Assembly (NCBI RefSeq): GCF_900162725.1
Contig: NZ_LT799418.1
Span: 1,921,947 to 1,954,998 of the forward strand
Reading direction: 5' to 3'
DNA: 33,052 nucleotides
Source of the DNA: Parabacteroides sp. Marseille-P3160
GTDB lineage: Bacteria > Bacteroidota > Bacteroidia > Bacteroidales > Tannerellaceae
Shown here: positions 1 to 8,665 of the stretch, in pieces
Layout of the letters: each line of letters starts with the position of its first letter
Numbering within the stretch: position 1 is the stretch's first letter
Notes under the pieces: model-generated
What the model was told of the DNA's origin: nothing
What the model saw: the letters and a program-made list of their open reading frames with translations, nothing else
Databases searched by the model: none
Position numbers and translations under genes: made by a program

Positions 1-79
1 GACGGAAGACTTGTTCGAACGTTCGGATGTCTCCTTCTTTTATCTTGTGTAGAACCGTCACATCTGTTAGCATTAGCAT
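1..79 (-). CDS. ECF-type RNA polymerase sigma factor, N-terminal fragment (cut by window edge)
   Basis: A reading frame starts at ATG 79 (or the in-frame ATG at 73) and runs off the left edge after 26 codons without a stop. It reads LTDVTVLHKIKEGDIRTFEQ then VFR, which matches the usual beginning of Bacteroidota ECF sigma factors, where a short helix of this type precedes the region 2 core. A TATCTTTG box on the minus strand at 105-112 fits the Bacteroidota -7 consensus TAnnTTTG, about 25 nt before the start. It lies downstream of, and in the same direction as, the 423-residue secreted protein, 46 nt away. The call rests on 26 residues only, so the family assignment is probable, not proven. 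Confidence 0.6.
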   Translation of the reverse strand, partial: MLMLTDVTVLHKIKEGDIRTFEQVFR

Positions 80-104
80 AAGATTATCTCTTACAGGTAC
101 TATC

Positions 105-112
105 CAAAGATA
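105..112 (-). promoter_or_regulatory. Bacteroidota -7 box (TATCTTTG) before the partial sigma factor
   Basis: TATCTTTG on the minus strand matches TAnnTTTG in all fixed positions and lies 25 nt before ATG 79. No convincing -33 TTTG element was found at the usual 19-21 nt distance, so this is a moderate call. Confidence 0.4.
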
Positions 113-125
113 CGAAAGAGAACAA

Positions 126-1397
126 TTACCGGTATTGCTTTTTCAATTTATTTACTGCATTCTCCAGAGATTCCGTCGGCTCGATAATATTGTAGTTCTC
201 CCAAAAGTCTGCGTCTGCAAAATTACTGACCCGATCCGAAAGCGAGAGCGTCGGTTTGAAAGCATCTTGCCTTGGAATTTCGGTGGCCGGGCGGCCAGCC
301 AGGTCTGTGACCACCATCTCCGCCAGGATGGTATAACCGGTAGCGAACAGCCGGCGTTTCCAGTCGCATTTGAATTCTACCTCGTTGCGGACGTAGTTCA
401 GGTAGGATTTTCCGTCCCTTTGCTTGTAGGTGATGATAAAAGAAACGACTTCGGGTTTGAAGCGCAGGCCGAACGGCTTCTTCCGGAGAATCGCCTGCGT
501 TGCCTTGTTGCGGTCGTTCATGCTGAGGAATATCTCCGCCCGTGCAAAGGTCAGATTCTCTTTATCGATATATAGCTTGCCGTAGTAAGGCGCGAAAGGT
601 AGGATCGCCTGTGATTTGAAGTCGATGACATAATTCAGGCGGTCGTCGATCATCGTGATTTCGTTGAATGTGAAAGAATAGTAGGGGAGCGTCAGCGGAT
701 CGAAAAGCATATCCCTGTTCTTTACCACGTCCGTGAAGACGGAAAGGTTCGGCCCGCCCTGCAGTTTGACGATCAGCGTATCTTTAGGCTTTTGGCTTAG
801 CAACTGGCGTCCTTTCAATACCTGCACGCGATCCTTTTCGATTCCCTTTTCGTAGGAAGTCTTATAGACTTGGATCACGGCTTCCGCTACATTAATATAG
901 GTACGCCTTTTCTTGATTGTTTCCCGGTAAAAGCCGGTCAACAGGTTATCCTGTCCGCTATAATTTGTCGCGATTTTCCCGATGGCCTGGTTGACCAGTT
1001 CCTGGGCATTCCCGCCCAAGACTAAGATTTCCTCCAGAACATTGTCATTGGGGGTCAGAAGAATCGTTTGTTTTTCAGGATTATTTTCCTGGATGGGATA
1101 GAGCAGGTTGTAATATCCCAGATGGGAAACTTCGATTCTTTTCGATGGAGGCCATTCCTGTAGCTTTAATGTGAATTCGCCGTCCTCGTTGGTAATCGTT
1201 CCCACATGGCTGCCGGGGATGGAGATGCTGGCATAGCTCAGTTTCTTCTTATTCTTTGTGTCTTTTACCACCCCGCTGATGATGAAAAATCCGTTTCCAT
1301 TGCCGTTTTCCTTTTGAGCGGAAAGGGAAGGACCTACGCTTGCTACCAATGTAATGATCAGTAGTAGGCGGATGATTGAATTTACTGTCGTTTTCAT
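126..1397 (-). CDS. Secreted protein with carboxypeptidase-like regulatory domain
   Basis: The 423-residue product starts with a signal peptide (about residues 1-27, ending SLSAQ). Residues about 38-115 form a carboxypeptidase-regulatory-like beta-sandwich: the pattern SGVVKDTKNKKKLSYASISI, then GTITNEDGEFTL and a GYY turn, is the usual CarboxypepD_reg-like layout seen at the start of many Bacteroidota outer-membrane proteins. The remaining 300 residues have alternating hydrophobic strands and resemble the uncharacterised C-terminal part of other 'carboxypeptidase-like regulatory domain' proteins. No TonB box or plug is present and the protein is too short to be a SusC-type transporter. An exported, envelope-associated role is inferred; no enzymatic activity can be claimed. 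The start follows the only good signal peptide. Confidence 0.75.
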   Translation of the reverse strand: MKTTVNSIIRLLLIITLVASVGPSLSAQKENGNGNGFFIISGVVKDTKNKKKLSYASISIPGSHVGTITNEDGEFTLKLQEWPPSKRIEVSHLGYYNLLYPIQENNPEKQTILLTPNDNVLEEILVLGGNAQELVNQAIGKIATNYSGQDNLLTGFYRETIKKRRTYINVAEAVIQVYKTSYEKGIEKDRVQVLKGRQLLSQKPKDTLIVKLQGGPNLSVFTDVVKNRDMLFDPLTLPYYSFTFNEITMIDDRLNYVIDFKSQAILPFAPYYGKLYIDKENLTFARAEIFLSMNDRNKATQAILRKKPFGLRFKPEVVSFIITYKQRDGKSYLNYVRNEVEFKCDWKRRLFATGYTILAEMVVTDLAGRPATEIPRQDAFKPTLSLSDRVSNFADADFWENYNIIEPTESLENAVNKLKKQYR

Positions 1398-1611
1398 AAG
1401 AATTTATATTAATAGGTTCATATCAGATGCCTTTATTAATAAGATCGTTCAACGCCCCGATACCCTATAAAATTTCTCCTGTTTTTATCTGCCAGGCCTC
1501 GGAGCCTGTTTTAAACAGTTATTAAATTCTCCATATTTTTCTTCTAAAGATTATTTTATCGTATTGGTTGTAAAACATATGGAAAGTGCTTTTTTATATG
1601 TACGGAAAATT

Positions 1612-1619
1612 TAACTTTG
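1612..1619 (+). promoter_or_regulatory. Promoter -7 box (TAACTTTG) of ppdK
   Basis: TAACTTTG matches the Bacteroidota -7 consensus TAnnTTTG and lies 42 nt before the ppdK ATG. A T-rich stretch (tttttta) about 20 nt upstream could serve as the weakly conserved -33 element. The remainder of the 264-nt gap between the divergent genes shows nothing else I can name. Confidence 0.55.
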
Positions 1620-1661
1620 TGCCGTTAGAATTGTCTAAAACCTAAATTACAATATATTATT

Positions 1662-4382
1662 ATGAGTCATAAAAGAGTTTACACTTTTGGAAATGGACAG
1701 GCTGAAGGTCGGGCCGATATGAAAAACCTGTTGGGAGGAAAAGGAGCGAATCTAGCGGAGATGAATTTGATCGGAATCCCGGTGCCCCCGGGATTTACTA
1801 TTACAACAGAAGTTTGTTCGGAGTACTATACCTTGGGGAAAGAAAAGGTAATTGAATTGTTGAAAACCGAGGTTGAAAAGGCTATCGCCAGAATCGAAGG
1901 GTTGATGAGCGCTAAGTTTGGGGATGTGGCGAACCCTTTGTTGGTTTCGGTCCGTTCCGGAGCGCGCGCTTCAATGCCGGGAATGATGGACACGATCCTT
2001 AATCTCGGATTGAATGACGATGTAGTGGAGGGATTGGCGAAGAAGACGGGAAACCAACGCTTTGCATGGGATTCTTACCGCAGGTTTATTCAGATGTACG
2101 GGGATGTCGTAATGGGTGTGAAACATACGGGCAAAGACGAGATCGACCCGTTCGAGGCGATTATAGAAGAAATCAAGGCCGCTAAAGGCGTAGCATTAGA
2201 TAATGAATTGGATGTCGACGATCTGAAAAAGATGGTCGCCCGGTTTAAGGAAGCGGTGAAAAGACAGACCGGTTCCGACTTTCCTAACTCTTCCTACGAA
2301 CAGTTATGGGGCGCCATTTGCGCCGTCTTTGATTCCTGGATGAACGAACGCGCCATCCTGTATCGCAAGATGGAAGGCATTCCGGCGGAATGGGGAACGG
2401 CGGTAACTGTGCAGGCAATGGTATTCGGTAATATGGGCGATACGTCGGCTACCGGCGTTTGCTTCTCCCGCGATGCGGGCAACGGCGAAGACTTGTTCAA
2501 CGGCGAATACCTCATCAATGCGCAGGGGGAAGATGTGGTGGCCGGCATACGGACTCCACAGCAAATCACCAAAATAGGTTCCCAACGATGGGCGCAGTTA
2601 GCCGGAATTCCGGAGGACGTCCGTCGGCAGAATTATCCGTCCATGGAAGAAGCCATGCCGGAGATTTATAAAGAGTTGGACGCCATACAGACCAAGTTGG
2701 AGGATCATTACCGGGATATGCAGGATATGGAATTTACCGTTCAGGAAGGAAAACTCTGGTTCCTGCAAACCCGTAACGGGAAACGTACCGGTGCGGCGAT
2801 GGTCAAGATCGCCATGGACCTGCTGAGGCAGGGAGTCATTGATGAAAAGACGGTTTTGTCGCGGATCGATCCCAATAAGCTGGACGAGTTGCTCCATCCG
2901 GTTTTTGACAAGAAGGCGCTGGCCAAGACCAAAGTCCTGGCGAAAGGCTTGCCTGCATCTCCCGGAGCGGCGACAGGGCAGATCGTTTTCCTGGCCGAGG
3001 ATGCGGCAGGATGGTATAACGATGGAAAAAAGGTCGTTTTGGTACGGATAGAAACTTCTCCGGAGGATTTGGCCGGGATGGCTGTGGCCGAAGGAATCCT
3101 GACGGCGCGCGGCGGAATGACCTCCCATGCGGCGGTTGTCGCCCGGGGAATGGGGAAATGTTGCGTCTCCGGGGCCGGAGAGTTGAAGATAGATTATAAG
3201 AAAAAGACGCTACAGGTAGGTTCGACAACGCTTCATGAGGGCGACTTCATTTCTCTCAACGGAACGACCGGAGAAGTGTATGAAGGGAAAGTGGCGACCA
3301 GTGCAGCGGAATTGTCCGGCGATTTTTCCGACTTGATGAAGCTGGCGGATAAATATACAAAACTACAGGTGCGCACCAATGCGGATACTCCGCACGATGC
3401 CGAGGTAGCACGCGCTTTCGGCGCTGTGGGAATCGGGCTTTGCCGTACCGAACACATGTTTTTCGAAGGGGATAAGATAAAGGCGATGCGTGAGATGATC
3501 CTTTCGGAAACGCAGGAAGGACGGAAAAAGGCGCTGGCCAAGATACTTCCCTATCAACTGGCCGATTTTAAGGGCATTTTCCGGGCGATGCACGATCTGC
3601 CGGTGACAGTCCGCTTGCTCGATCCTCCCTTGCATGAGTTCGTTCCCCATGACCTCAAGGGGCAGGAAGAGATGGCAAATGCGATGGGGGTCTCGGTGGA
3701 ATATATCCACGAAAGGGTGGAAGCCCTCAGCGAACAAAATCCGATGCTGGGGCACCGGGGATGCCGTTTGGGGAATACTTATCCCGAAATTACGGAAATG
3801 CAAACCCGGGCAATCCTGGGGGCGGCTCTCGAATTGAAGAAAGAGGGGATCCATGTCTTCCCGGAAATTATGGTTCCGCTGATCGGTATCCTTTATGAGT
3901 TTCTGGAACAGGAAAAGGTGATTAGGGAGACGGCAGAGCAATTGTTTAAGGAAATGAACGACCGGATCGATTACAGTGTAGGCACGATGATCGAAGTGCC
4001 TCGGGCTGCCCTGACAGCCGATCGGATCGCTTCTTCAGCCGAATTCTTTTCGTTTGGAACCAATGATCTGACGCAAATGACATTCGGATATTCAAGGGAC
4101 GACATCGCTTCTTTCCTTCCGATCTATTTGGAAAAGAAAATTTTGAAAGTCGATCCTTTCCAGGTATTAGATCAGAAAGGGGTCGGGCAGTTGATTCAAA
4201 TGGCGACCGAAAAGGGTCGTGCCATCCGGCCGAATCTGAAGTGCGGTATTTGTGGAGAACATGGCGGGGAGCCTTCTTCCGTGAAGTTCTGCCATAGAGT
4301 CGGGCTGAACTATGTTTCTTGTTCGCCATTCCGGGTACCTATTGCCCGGATTGCGGCCGCACAAGCAGCGATTGAGGAATAG
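1662..4382 (+). CDS. ppdK: Pyruvate, phosphate dikinase
   Basis: This 906-residue cytoplasmic enzyme interconverts pyruvate + ATP + Pi and phosphoenolpyruvate + AMP + PPi, and is a standard glycolysis/gluconeogenesis enzyme of anaerobic Bacteroidota. The N-terminal ATP-grasp part (LLGGKGANLAEM, then SVRSGARASMPGMMDTILNL) is followed by the swivelling phosphohistidine domain with GGMTSHAAVVARGMG, where H489 is the carrier histidine. The C-terminal PEP/pyruvate TIM barrel has GLCRTEHMF, FGTNDLTQMTFGYSRDD and CGICGEHGGEP with the catalytic cysteine. Length is slightly above the about 875-residue norm. It has its own promoter box at 1612 and a terminator at 4406, so it is probably transcribed alone. 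Large antisense ORFs inside it are shadows. Confidence 0.97.
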   Translation: MSHKRVYTFGNGQAEGRADMKNLLGGKGANLAEMNLIGIPVPPGFTITTEVCSEYYTLGKEKVIELLKTEVEKAIARIEGLMSAKFGDVANPLLVSVRSGARASMPGMMDTILNLGLNDDVVEGLAKKTGNQRFAWDSYRRFIQMYGDVVMGVKHTGKDEIDPFEAIIEEIKAAKGVALDNELDVDDLKKMVARFKEAVKRQTGSDFPNSSYEQLWGAICAVFDSWMNERAILYRKMEGIPAEWGTAVTVQAMVFGNMGDTSATGVCFSRDAGNGEDLFNGEYLINAQGEDVVAGIRTPQQITKIGSQRWAQLAGIPEDVRRQNYPSMEEAMPEIYKELDAIQTKLEDHYRDMQDMEFTVQEGKLWFLQTRNGKRTGAAMVKIAMDLLRQGVIDEKTVLSRIDPNKLDELLHPVFDKKALAKTKVLAKGLPASPGAATGQIVFLAEDAAGWYNDGKKVVLVRIETSPEDLAGMAVAEGILTARGGMTSHAAVVARGMGKCCVSGAGELKIDYKKKTLQVGSTTLHEGDFISLNGTTGEVYEGKVATSAAELSGDFSDLMKLADKYTKLQVRTNADTPHDAEVARAFGAVGIGLCRTEHMFFEGDKIKAMREMILSETQEGRKKALAKILPYQLADFKGIFRAMHDLPVTVRLLDPPLHEFVPHDLKGQEEMANAMGVSVEYIHERVEALSEQNPMLGHRGCRLGNTYPEITEMQTRAILGAALELKKEGIHVFPEIMVPLIGILYEFLEQEKVIRETAEQLFKEMNDRIDYSVGTMIEVPRAALTADRIASSAEFFSFGTNDLTQMTFGYSRDDIASFLPIYLEKKILKVDPFQVLDQKGVGQLIQMATEKGRAIRPNLKCGICGEHGGEPSSVKFCHRVGLNYVSCSPFRVPIARIAAAQAAIEE

Positions 4383-4405
4383 TGATTTATTCTGAAAATC
4401 GCCCG

Positions 4406-4454
4406 AAGGTCACCTGCGGAAAAGAATTTTCTTGCGCAGGTGACCTTTTTCTTT
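4406..4454 (+). terminator. Intrinsic terminator of ppdK
   Basis: A perfect 13-bp stem (AAGGTCACCTGCG at 4406-4418 pairing with 4435-4447) with a 16-nt loop is followed directly by a T-rich tail (tttcttttcc). It begins 24 nt after the ppdK stop codon. Confidence 0.85.
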
Positions 4455-4528
4455 TCCGGTTGCCGGGCGAAGGCCGAGAAATATCGAAAAACGGTAACCT
4501 TAAAATAGGCCGTAAGCAATTAAATTTA

Positions 4529-4536
4529 TAGCTTTG
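4529..4536 (+). promoter_or_regulatory. Promoter -7 box (TAGCTTTG) of the rfbC operon
   Basis: TAGCTTTG fits TAnnTTTG and stands 77 nt before the rfbC ATG, after the ppdK terminator. The implied leader of about 70 nt contains a small hairpin (stem CGGGCG 4566-4571 with 4579-4584). I see no known riboswitch in it. Confidence 0.5.
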
Positions 4537-4612
4537 CGCTAACTTAAAGCAGAGGAAGGATGCAGCGGGCGGATGGATCGCCCGGTATTCTTTTGCGAAT
4601 AATTTAAGAACA

Positions 4613-5176
4613 ATGGAATATATCGAAACAAAGCTTCCGGGAGTATGGATTATTGAGCCGAAAGTATTCAGTGATGCACGAGGCTATTTTATGGAGGCCT
4701 TCAAGCAAGCCGAATTTGACGGAGCCATCGGTAAGGTGGCCTTTATTCAGGATAATGAGTCTTGCTCTACTAAAGGAGTCCTTCGAGGGTTGCACTATCA
4801 ACTGGCCCCTTTCTCACAAGCAAAATTAGTACGGGTGATCAAAGGCTGCGTGCTGGACGTGGCGGTCGATATGCGTGTCGGTTCTCCTACCTATGGGAAA
4901 TATATCAGCGTCGAGTTGTCTGAAACGAATAAACGGCAGTTATACATGCCGCAAGGCTTTGCACACGGCTTTCAGGTACTGAGCGACGAGGCGGTCTTTA
5001 TTTACAAAGTGGATAACCCTTATACGCCGTCGCATGAGCGGGGGATCCGTTTCGATGATCCCGAACTGGGTATCGACTGGCGGATTGCCGATCCTTCCGG
5101 AATCATTCTTTCCGGGAAAGACAGAGAAGCGCCGCTTTTCAGAGAGGCGGAAAATAATTTTACCTATTCTAAATAG
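4613..5176 (+). CDS. rfbC: dTDP-4-dehydrorhamnose 3,5-epimerase
   Basis: At 187 residues this is the normal length for RmlC/RfbC, the cupin enzyme that epimerises dTDP-4-keto-6-deoxyglucose at C3 and C5 on the way to dTDP-L-rhamnose. Diagnostic motifs are SDARGYFMEAF near the N-terminus, GVLRGLHYQ with the catalytic base H61, and LYMPQGFAHGFQVLSDEA. It is first in a five-gene run and only 6 nt separate it from rfbB, so the two are surely co-transcribed. The other two pathway genes (thymidylyltransferase rfbA and reductase rfbD) are not in this window and must be elsewhere if the pathway is complete. Confidence 0.96.
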   Translation: MEYIETKLPGVWIIEPKVFSDARGYFMEAFKQAEFDGAIGKVAFIQDNESCSTKGVLRGLHYQLAPFSQAKLVRVIKGCVLDVAVDMRVGSPTYGKYISVELSETNKRQLYMPQGFAHGFQVLSDEAVFIYKVDNPYTPSHERGIRFDDPELGIDWRIADPSGIILSGKDREAPLFREAENNFTYSK

Positions 5177-5182
5177 TATGTT

Positions 5183-6328
5183 ATGAAGAATTATTTAGTG
5201 ACCGGAGCAGCCGGCTTTATCGGAGCTAATTTCCTGAAGTATCTTTTGGCTACCTATCCCGATTGCCGGGTGATCGCATTGGACTTGTTGACGTATGCCG
5301 GTAATCTGAAGACTATCGAGAAGGATATGGAAGACAATCGCTGTACTTTCGTGAAGGGAGATATCGGCAACCGTGTACTGGCGGATTCCCTATTCGCACA
5401 ATATGCAATCGATTGTGTTGTGAATTTTGCGGCGGAAAGCCATGTGGACCGTAGCATCGAAAATCCGCAACTCTTTCTTGTTACGAATATTCTGGGAACG
5501 CAAAACCTGTTGGATGCCGCCCGCAGCGCCTGGACTACCGGCAAGGATGCCAATGGATATCCCACCTGGAAGGAAGGCGTTCGCTTTCATCAGGTTTCCA
5601 CCGATGAAGTGTACGGTAGCCTCGGTGCCGAAGGGTATTTTACGGAAGAGACTCCGTTGGATCCGCGCAGTCCGTACAGCGCTTCCAAGACCAGCGCCGA
5701 CCTGTTTGTCAAGGCTTACCATGAGACCTACAAGATGCCGGTCAGCATCACCCGTTGCTCAAACAATTACGGGCCGTATCATTTTCCGGAGAAATTGATC
5801 CCCCTGATTATTAAAAATATATTGGAAGGTAAGTCATTGCCGGTCTATGGAGACGGGAGCAATATACGGGACTGGCTCTACGTGGAAGACCATTGCAAGG
5901 CGATCGATAAGGTGATACACCACGGACGTTCCGGTGAGGTCTATAATGTCGGGGGACATAACGAACGGAAGAACATAGAGATTGTCCGGACGGTGATTAC
6001 AACGATGCGCCGGTTGATGACCGAAGAACCGGCGTACCGTCAGGCACTGAAAAAGAAAGTGCCCGGCTCCGATGGTCTCTGGTCGATCGATTGGATTAAT
6101 GAGGATTTAATTACTTTTGTCAAGGATCGCCTGGGGCACGATCAACGTTATGCCATCGATCCGGCTAAAATCACCCGCGAGTTGGGCTGGCGACCGGAGA
6201 CGGACTTTGAAACGGGAATTGTCAAGACCGTACGCTGGTATCTGGAACATCAAGATTGGGTGGATGAAATTACTAGCGGCGGCTATATGCATTACTATGA
6301 GCAGATGTATGGCGGCCGGGAATTATAA
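5183..6328 (+). CDS. rfbB: dTDP-glucose 4,6-dehydratase
   Basis: This 381-residue extended short-chain dehydrogenase makes dTDP-4-keto-6-deoxyglucose from dTDP-glucose, the substrate of the epimerase encoded just before it. Visible motifs are the NAD-binding TGAAGFIG (G8, G11, G14), AAESHVDRSI, the catalytic STDEVYG (T140, D141, E142) and YSASK (Y165, K169), and SNNYGPYHFPEKLIPL. There is an insertion around residues 117-132 (TTGKDANGYPTW) and another near 280-310, both common in Bacteroidota homologues. The products feed rhamnose or other deoxysugars of the surface glycans. Confidence 0.96.
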   Translation: MKNYLVTGAAGFIGANFLKYLLATYPDCRVIALDLLTYAGNLKTIEKDMEDNRCTFVKGDIGNRVLADSLFAQYAIDCVVNFAAESHVDRSIENPQLFLVTNILGTQNLLDAARSAWTTGKDANGYPTWKEGVRFHQVSTDEVYGSLGAEGYFTEETPLDPRSPYSASKTSADLFVKAYHETYKMPVSITRCSNNYGPYHFPEKLIPLIIKNILEGKSLPVYGDGSNIRDWLYVEDHCKAIDKVIHHGRSGEVYNVGGHNERKNIEIVRTVITTMRRLMTEEPAYRQALKKKVPGSDGLWSIDWINEDLITFVKDRLGHDQRYAIDPAKITRELGWRPETDFETGIVKTVRWYLEHQDWVDEITSGGYMHYYEQMYGGREL

Positions 6329-6349
6329 CAGGTTTTATTTTAGGTAAAA

Positions 6350-6901
6350 ATGAAAAAAATAAAGTATTTGTTAAGTGCGCTTGCGGCAATCTTGTGTTCG
6401 GCTATTTTGCTCGCATCCTGCGAAGACGAGAAGGAATCAAGTAAAAACGACGAAATACTCGGAAGCTGGAAGGTCAGCGCTTTTATGACGGATAATGACA
6501 ATTTAAACGGACTCCTGCCCGTTATCCTGTCGCAGGCCGGAGTGAATCTTCCGGGAACGATAATTCAGTTTAATCCGGAATTCAAGGCGAAGGTTTCCGT
6601 ACCTACCGCCGAGGGGGCATTGGAAAAAGAAACCCGCTACAATTTCAACGGGGAACAACTTGCCTTTACGATCGAGGAGATCGGAGGGCTGCCGGTGAAT
6701 GCTTTCGATGTCCCGTCTTACTCTTCGCAAGAGATGACCTTGGTGCGGAATATCTCCTCGTTGGAAATCAAAGCCATGCTGGAGTTGCTCAAGGCGAAGA
6801 ACGAGCTTCTGGCAACCACGTTGAAAACCCTCCTGGGGGAGAGCTTGGAAAAAGGATTGAAAATCACAATTACGATTGTAAAAACGGGAGAGACGGAATG
6901 A
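6350..6901 (+). CDS. Small lipoprotein, possibly lipocalin-like
   Basis: A 183-residue protein with a lipoprotein signal peptide: basic start MKKIKY, hydrophobic core, lipobox LLASC with the acylated cysteine at 24, then an acidic/serine-rich linker (EDEKESSKNDE). The mature part starts with LGSWKVSAFM, the usual opening of lipocalin-like Bacteroidota lipoproteins, and continues with alternating strands and an amphipathic helix near 137-165. No ligand can be named. It lies 21 nt after rfbB and its stop codon overlaps the start of the next gene (ATGA), so it belongs to the rfbCB transcript, although its role there is unclear. Confidence 0.7.
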   Translation: MKKIKYLLSALAAILCSAILLASCEDEKESSKNDEILGSWKVSAFMTDNDNLNGLLPVILSQAGVNLPGTIIQFNPEFKAKVSVPTAEGALEKETRYNFNGEQLAFTIEEIGGLPVNAFDVPSYSSQEMTLVRNISSLEIKAMLELLKAKNELLATTLKTLLGESLEKGLKITITIVKTGETE

Positions 6902-7614
6902 TTGTAGATGTTTGTTTTTCACCGGTATTATATCCTGTCTATCATCGGCCGGAGGCGATAGCCGTTGTTGTCGATGTGTTCCGGGCGACCACCACCATGG
7001 CGGCGGCTTTTCGGAACGGAGCGCGTACGATCCGTCCGGTTGCCACGTTGGAAGAAGCGATGGCTTATAAAGAACAGGGCTGGTTGGTCGGTGCGGAGCG
7101 AAATGTACGGAAATGTGACTTTGCCGACTTCGGCAATTCCCCTTTTGACTATACGCAGGAAAAGGTGGCGGGCGAGGATCTCGTCTTCACGACAACGAAC
7201 GGAACGAAGACGATTACGGTAGCGCGCGGAGCCTACCGCGTGATAACCGGGGCGTTTACCAACTTGGAGGCGGTGGCTGATTATTGTCTCCGTGCGCAGC
7301 GGGATGTGGTAGTCGTCTGTTCCGGTTGGGAAGATAAGGTGAATATCGAAGATACCCTTTTCGGCGGAGCCTTGGCGGAGGCTCTATTGTCGAAAGGCTA
7401 TCGTTTGGGCGGAGACAGCGCCGTGATTGCCTTGGACATGTGGCGGCAGAACCGGGCGGATTTACTTGCCTATATCGGACGTACCGAGCATATTGAACGG
7501 TTGCGCAGGAACGGCCTGGCCGACAGCGTGCCGTACTGCCTGACCCTTAATCTTGCTCCAGTCGTCCCGGAGTTGGCAATCGAAAGCGAAACGCTGATTT
7601 TACATAAGAAATGA
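6898..7614 (+). CDS. comB: ComB-family 2-phosphosulfolactate phosphatase
   Basis: The 238-residue protein matches the ComB family: VVDVFRATTTMAAAFRNGA near the N-terminus, GAERN, DFADFGNSPFDY, TTTNGTKTI, and VCSGWEDKVNIEDTLFGGAL. Members hydrolyse (2R)-phospho-3-sulfolactate to sulfolactate, the second step of coenzyme M synthesis in methanogens, but the family is widespread in bacteria that make no coenzyme M, so the physiological substrate here is unknown. It overlaps both neighbours by 4 nt (ATGA), which points to translational coupling with the lipoprotein before it and the oxidoreductase after it. No other sulfolactate or coenzyme M gene is in the window. Confidence 0.85.
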   Translation: MIVDVCFSPVLYPVYHRPEAIAVVVDVFRATTTMAAAFRNGARTIRPVATLEEAMAYKEQGWLVGAERNVRKCDFADFGNSPFDYTQEKVAGEDLVFTTTNGTKTITVARGAYRVITGAFTNLEAVADYCLRAQRDVVVVCSGWEDKVNIEDTLFGGALAEALLSKGYRLGGDSAVIALDMWRQNRADLLAYIGRTEHIERLRRNGLADSVPYCLTLNLAPVVPELAIESETLILHKK

Positions 7615-8624
7615 ATAAGACAGATAAAATACGATTCGGAGTGATCGGAACCAATTTTATCACCGACTGGGTGATTGCGGGTGGACGGGAAGACGCCCGG
7701 TTCGAATTGGCAGCCGTGTATTCCCGCACGGAAGAAACGGCCCGGGCCTTTGCTGCAAAGCATCGTATTCCGCATACCTTTACTTCTTTGGAAGCAATGG
7801 CCGAAAGCTCGTTAATCGACGCGGCCTATATCGCTTCGCCGAACTTCCTTCATGCCAGGCAAAGCATCCTGATGATGGAGCATGGCAAGCATGTCCTGTG
7901 TGAGAAACCTCTTGCCTCGAATGCACGCGAAGCCCGGCGGATGATTGAAGCCGCCCAAGCCAACGGGGTCGTTCTGATGGAAGCAATGAAACCGACCCTG
8001 ACTCCCGGTTTCCGCGCCGTTCAGGAGAATTTGTCCCGCCTCGGCGCGATACGCCGTTATTTCTCTTCTTATTGCCAGTATTCTTCCCGGTATGACAAGC
8101 TGAAAGAAGGAATTGTGCTGAATGCCTTTAAGCCCGAACTAAGCAATGGCGCCATCATGGATATCGGGGTCTATACCATCTATCCGATGGTCGTCCTTTT
8201 CGGCCGGCCGAAAGCGATCCATGCCTCCGGCATCCGCCTGTATACAGGAGTTGACGGTCAGGGAGGCGTCAATTTTGAATACGAATCTATGAATGCTACG
8301 GTCCTCTACAGCAAGATCGCCAACTCGGCCTTGCCGACCGAAATCCAAGGGGAAGAAGGAAACCTGACTTTGGATCGTATCAATATCATCAGCCGCATTA
8401 CCTGGACGCCGCGCCTTGGGGGCGGGGAAGAAGACCTGACGCCGGGACATTCCCTGAACGAATATTATTACGAAGTGGCCGAGTTTATCGATCTGATCTT
8501 ATCCGGTCGCAAGGAGTCGGCGGTCAACAGCCTGCAAAATTCCCTCATCACGTTGGAGATCCTCGATGAGGTGCGCCGTCAGTTAGGTGTCGTCTTCCCG
8601 GCAGACCGGGAGGATATGTTATAG
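7611..8624 (+). CDS. Gfo/Idh/MocA-family NAD(P)-dependent oxidoreductase
   Basis: A 337-residue cytoplasmic dehydrogenase with an N-terminal Rossmann fold (RFGVIGTNFITDW), the family EKP motif at 98-100 inside HVLCEKPLASNAREA, and a C-terminal alpha/beta substrate domain (GAIMDIGVYTIYPMVVLFGR). The family oxidises or reduces sugars, inositols and related alcohols; the exact substrate cannot be read from sequence. It is the last gene of the rfbC run and is coupled to comB by an ATGA overlap. It converges with the ABC ATPase gene 41 nt away; a short stem (CCCGG with CCGGG near 8655-8671) is the only terminator-like structure between them and is weak. Confidence 0.9.
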   Translation: MNKTDKIRFGVIGTNFITDWVIAGGREDARFELAAVYSRTEETARAFAAKHRIPHTFTSLEAMAESSLIDAAYIASPNFLHARQSILMMEHGKHVLCEKPLASNAREARRMIEAAQANGVVLMEAMKPTLTPGFRAVQENLSRLGAIRRYFSSYCQYSSRYDKLKEGIVLNAFKPELSNGAIMDIGVYTIYPMVVLFGRPKAIHASGIRLYTGVDGQGGVNFEYESMNATVLYSKIANSALPTEIQGEEGNLTLDRINIISRITWTPRLGGGEEDLTPGHSLNEYYYEVAEFIDLILSGRKESAVNSLQNSLITLEILDEVRRQLGVVFPADREDML

Positions 8625-8665
8625 GGATATTGTTTTTCTTTGCTGTAGCCTCTTCCCGGAAGCGT

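Noticed and set aside
27-575. Plus-strand 182-residue ORF
   Set aside because: It is antisense to the secreted protein gene, has no family resemblance and shows low-complexity, Arg/Ile-rich composition typical of a shadow frame.
2598-3128. 176-residue ORF and other long ORFs antisense to ppdK
   Set aside because: They result from the codon bias of ppdK; no recognisable domains and they are fully covered by a certain gene.
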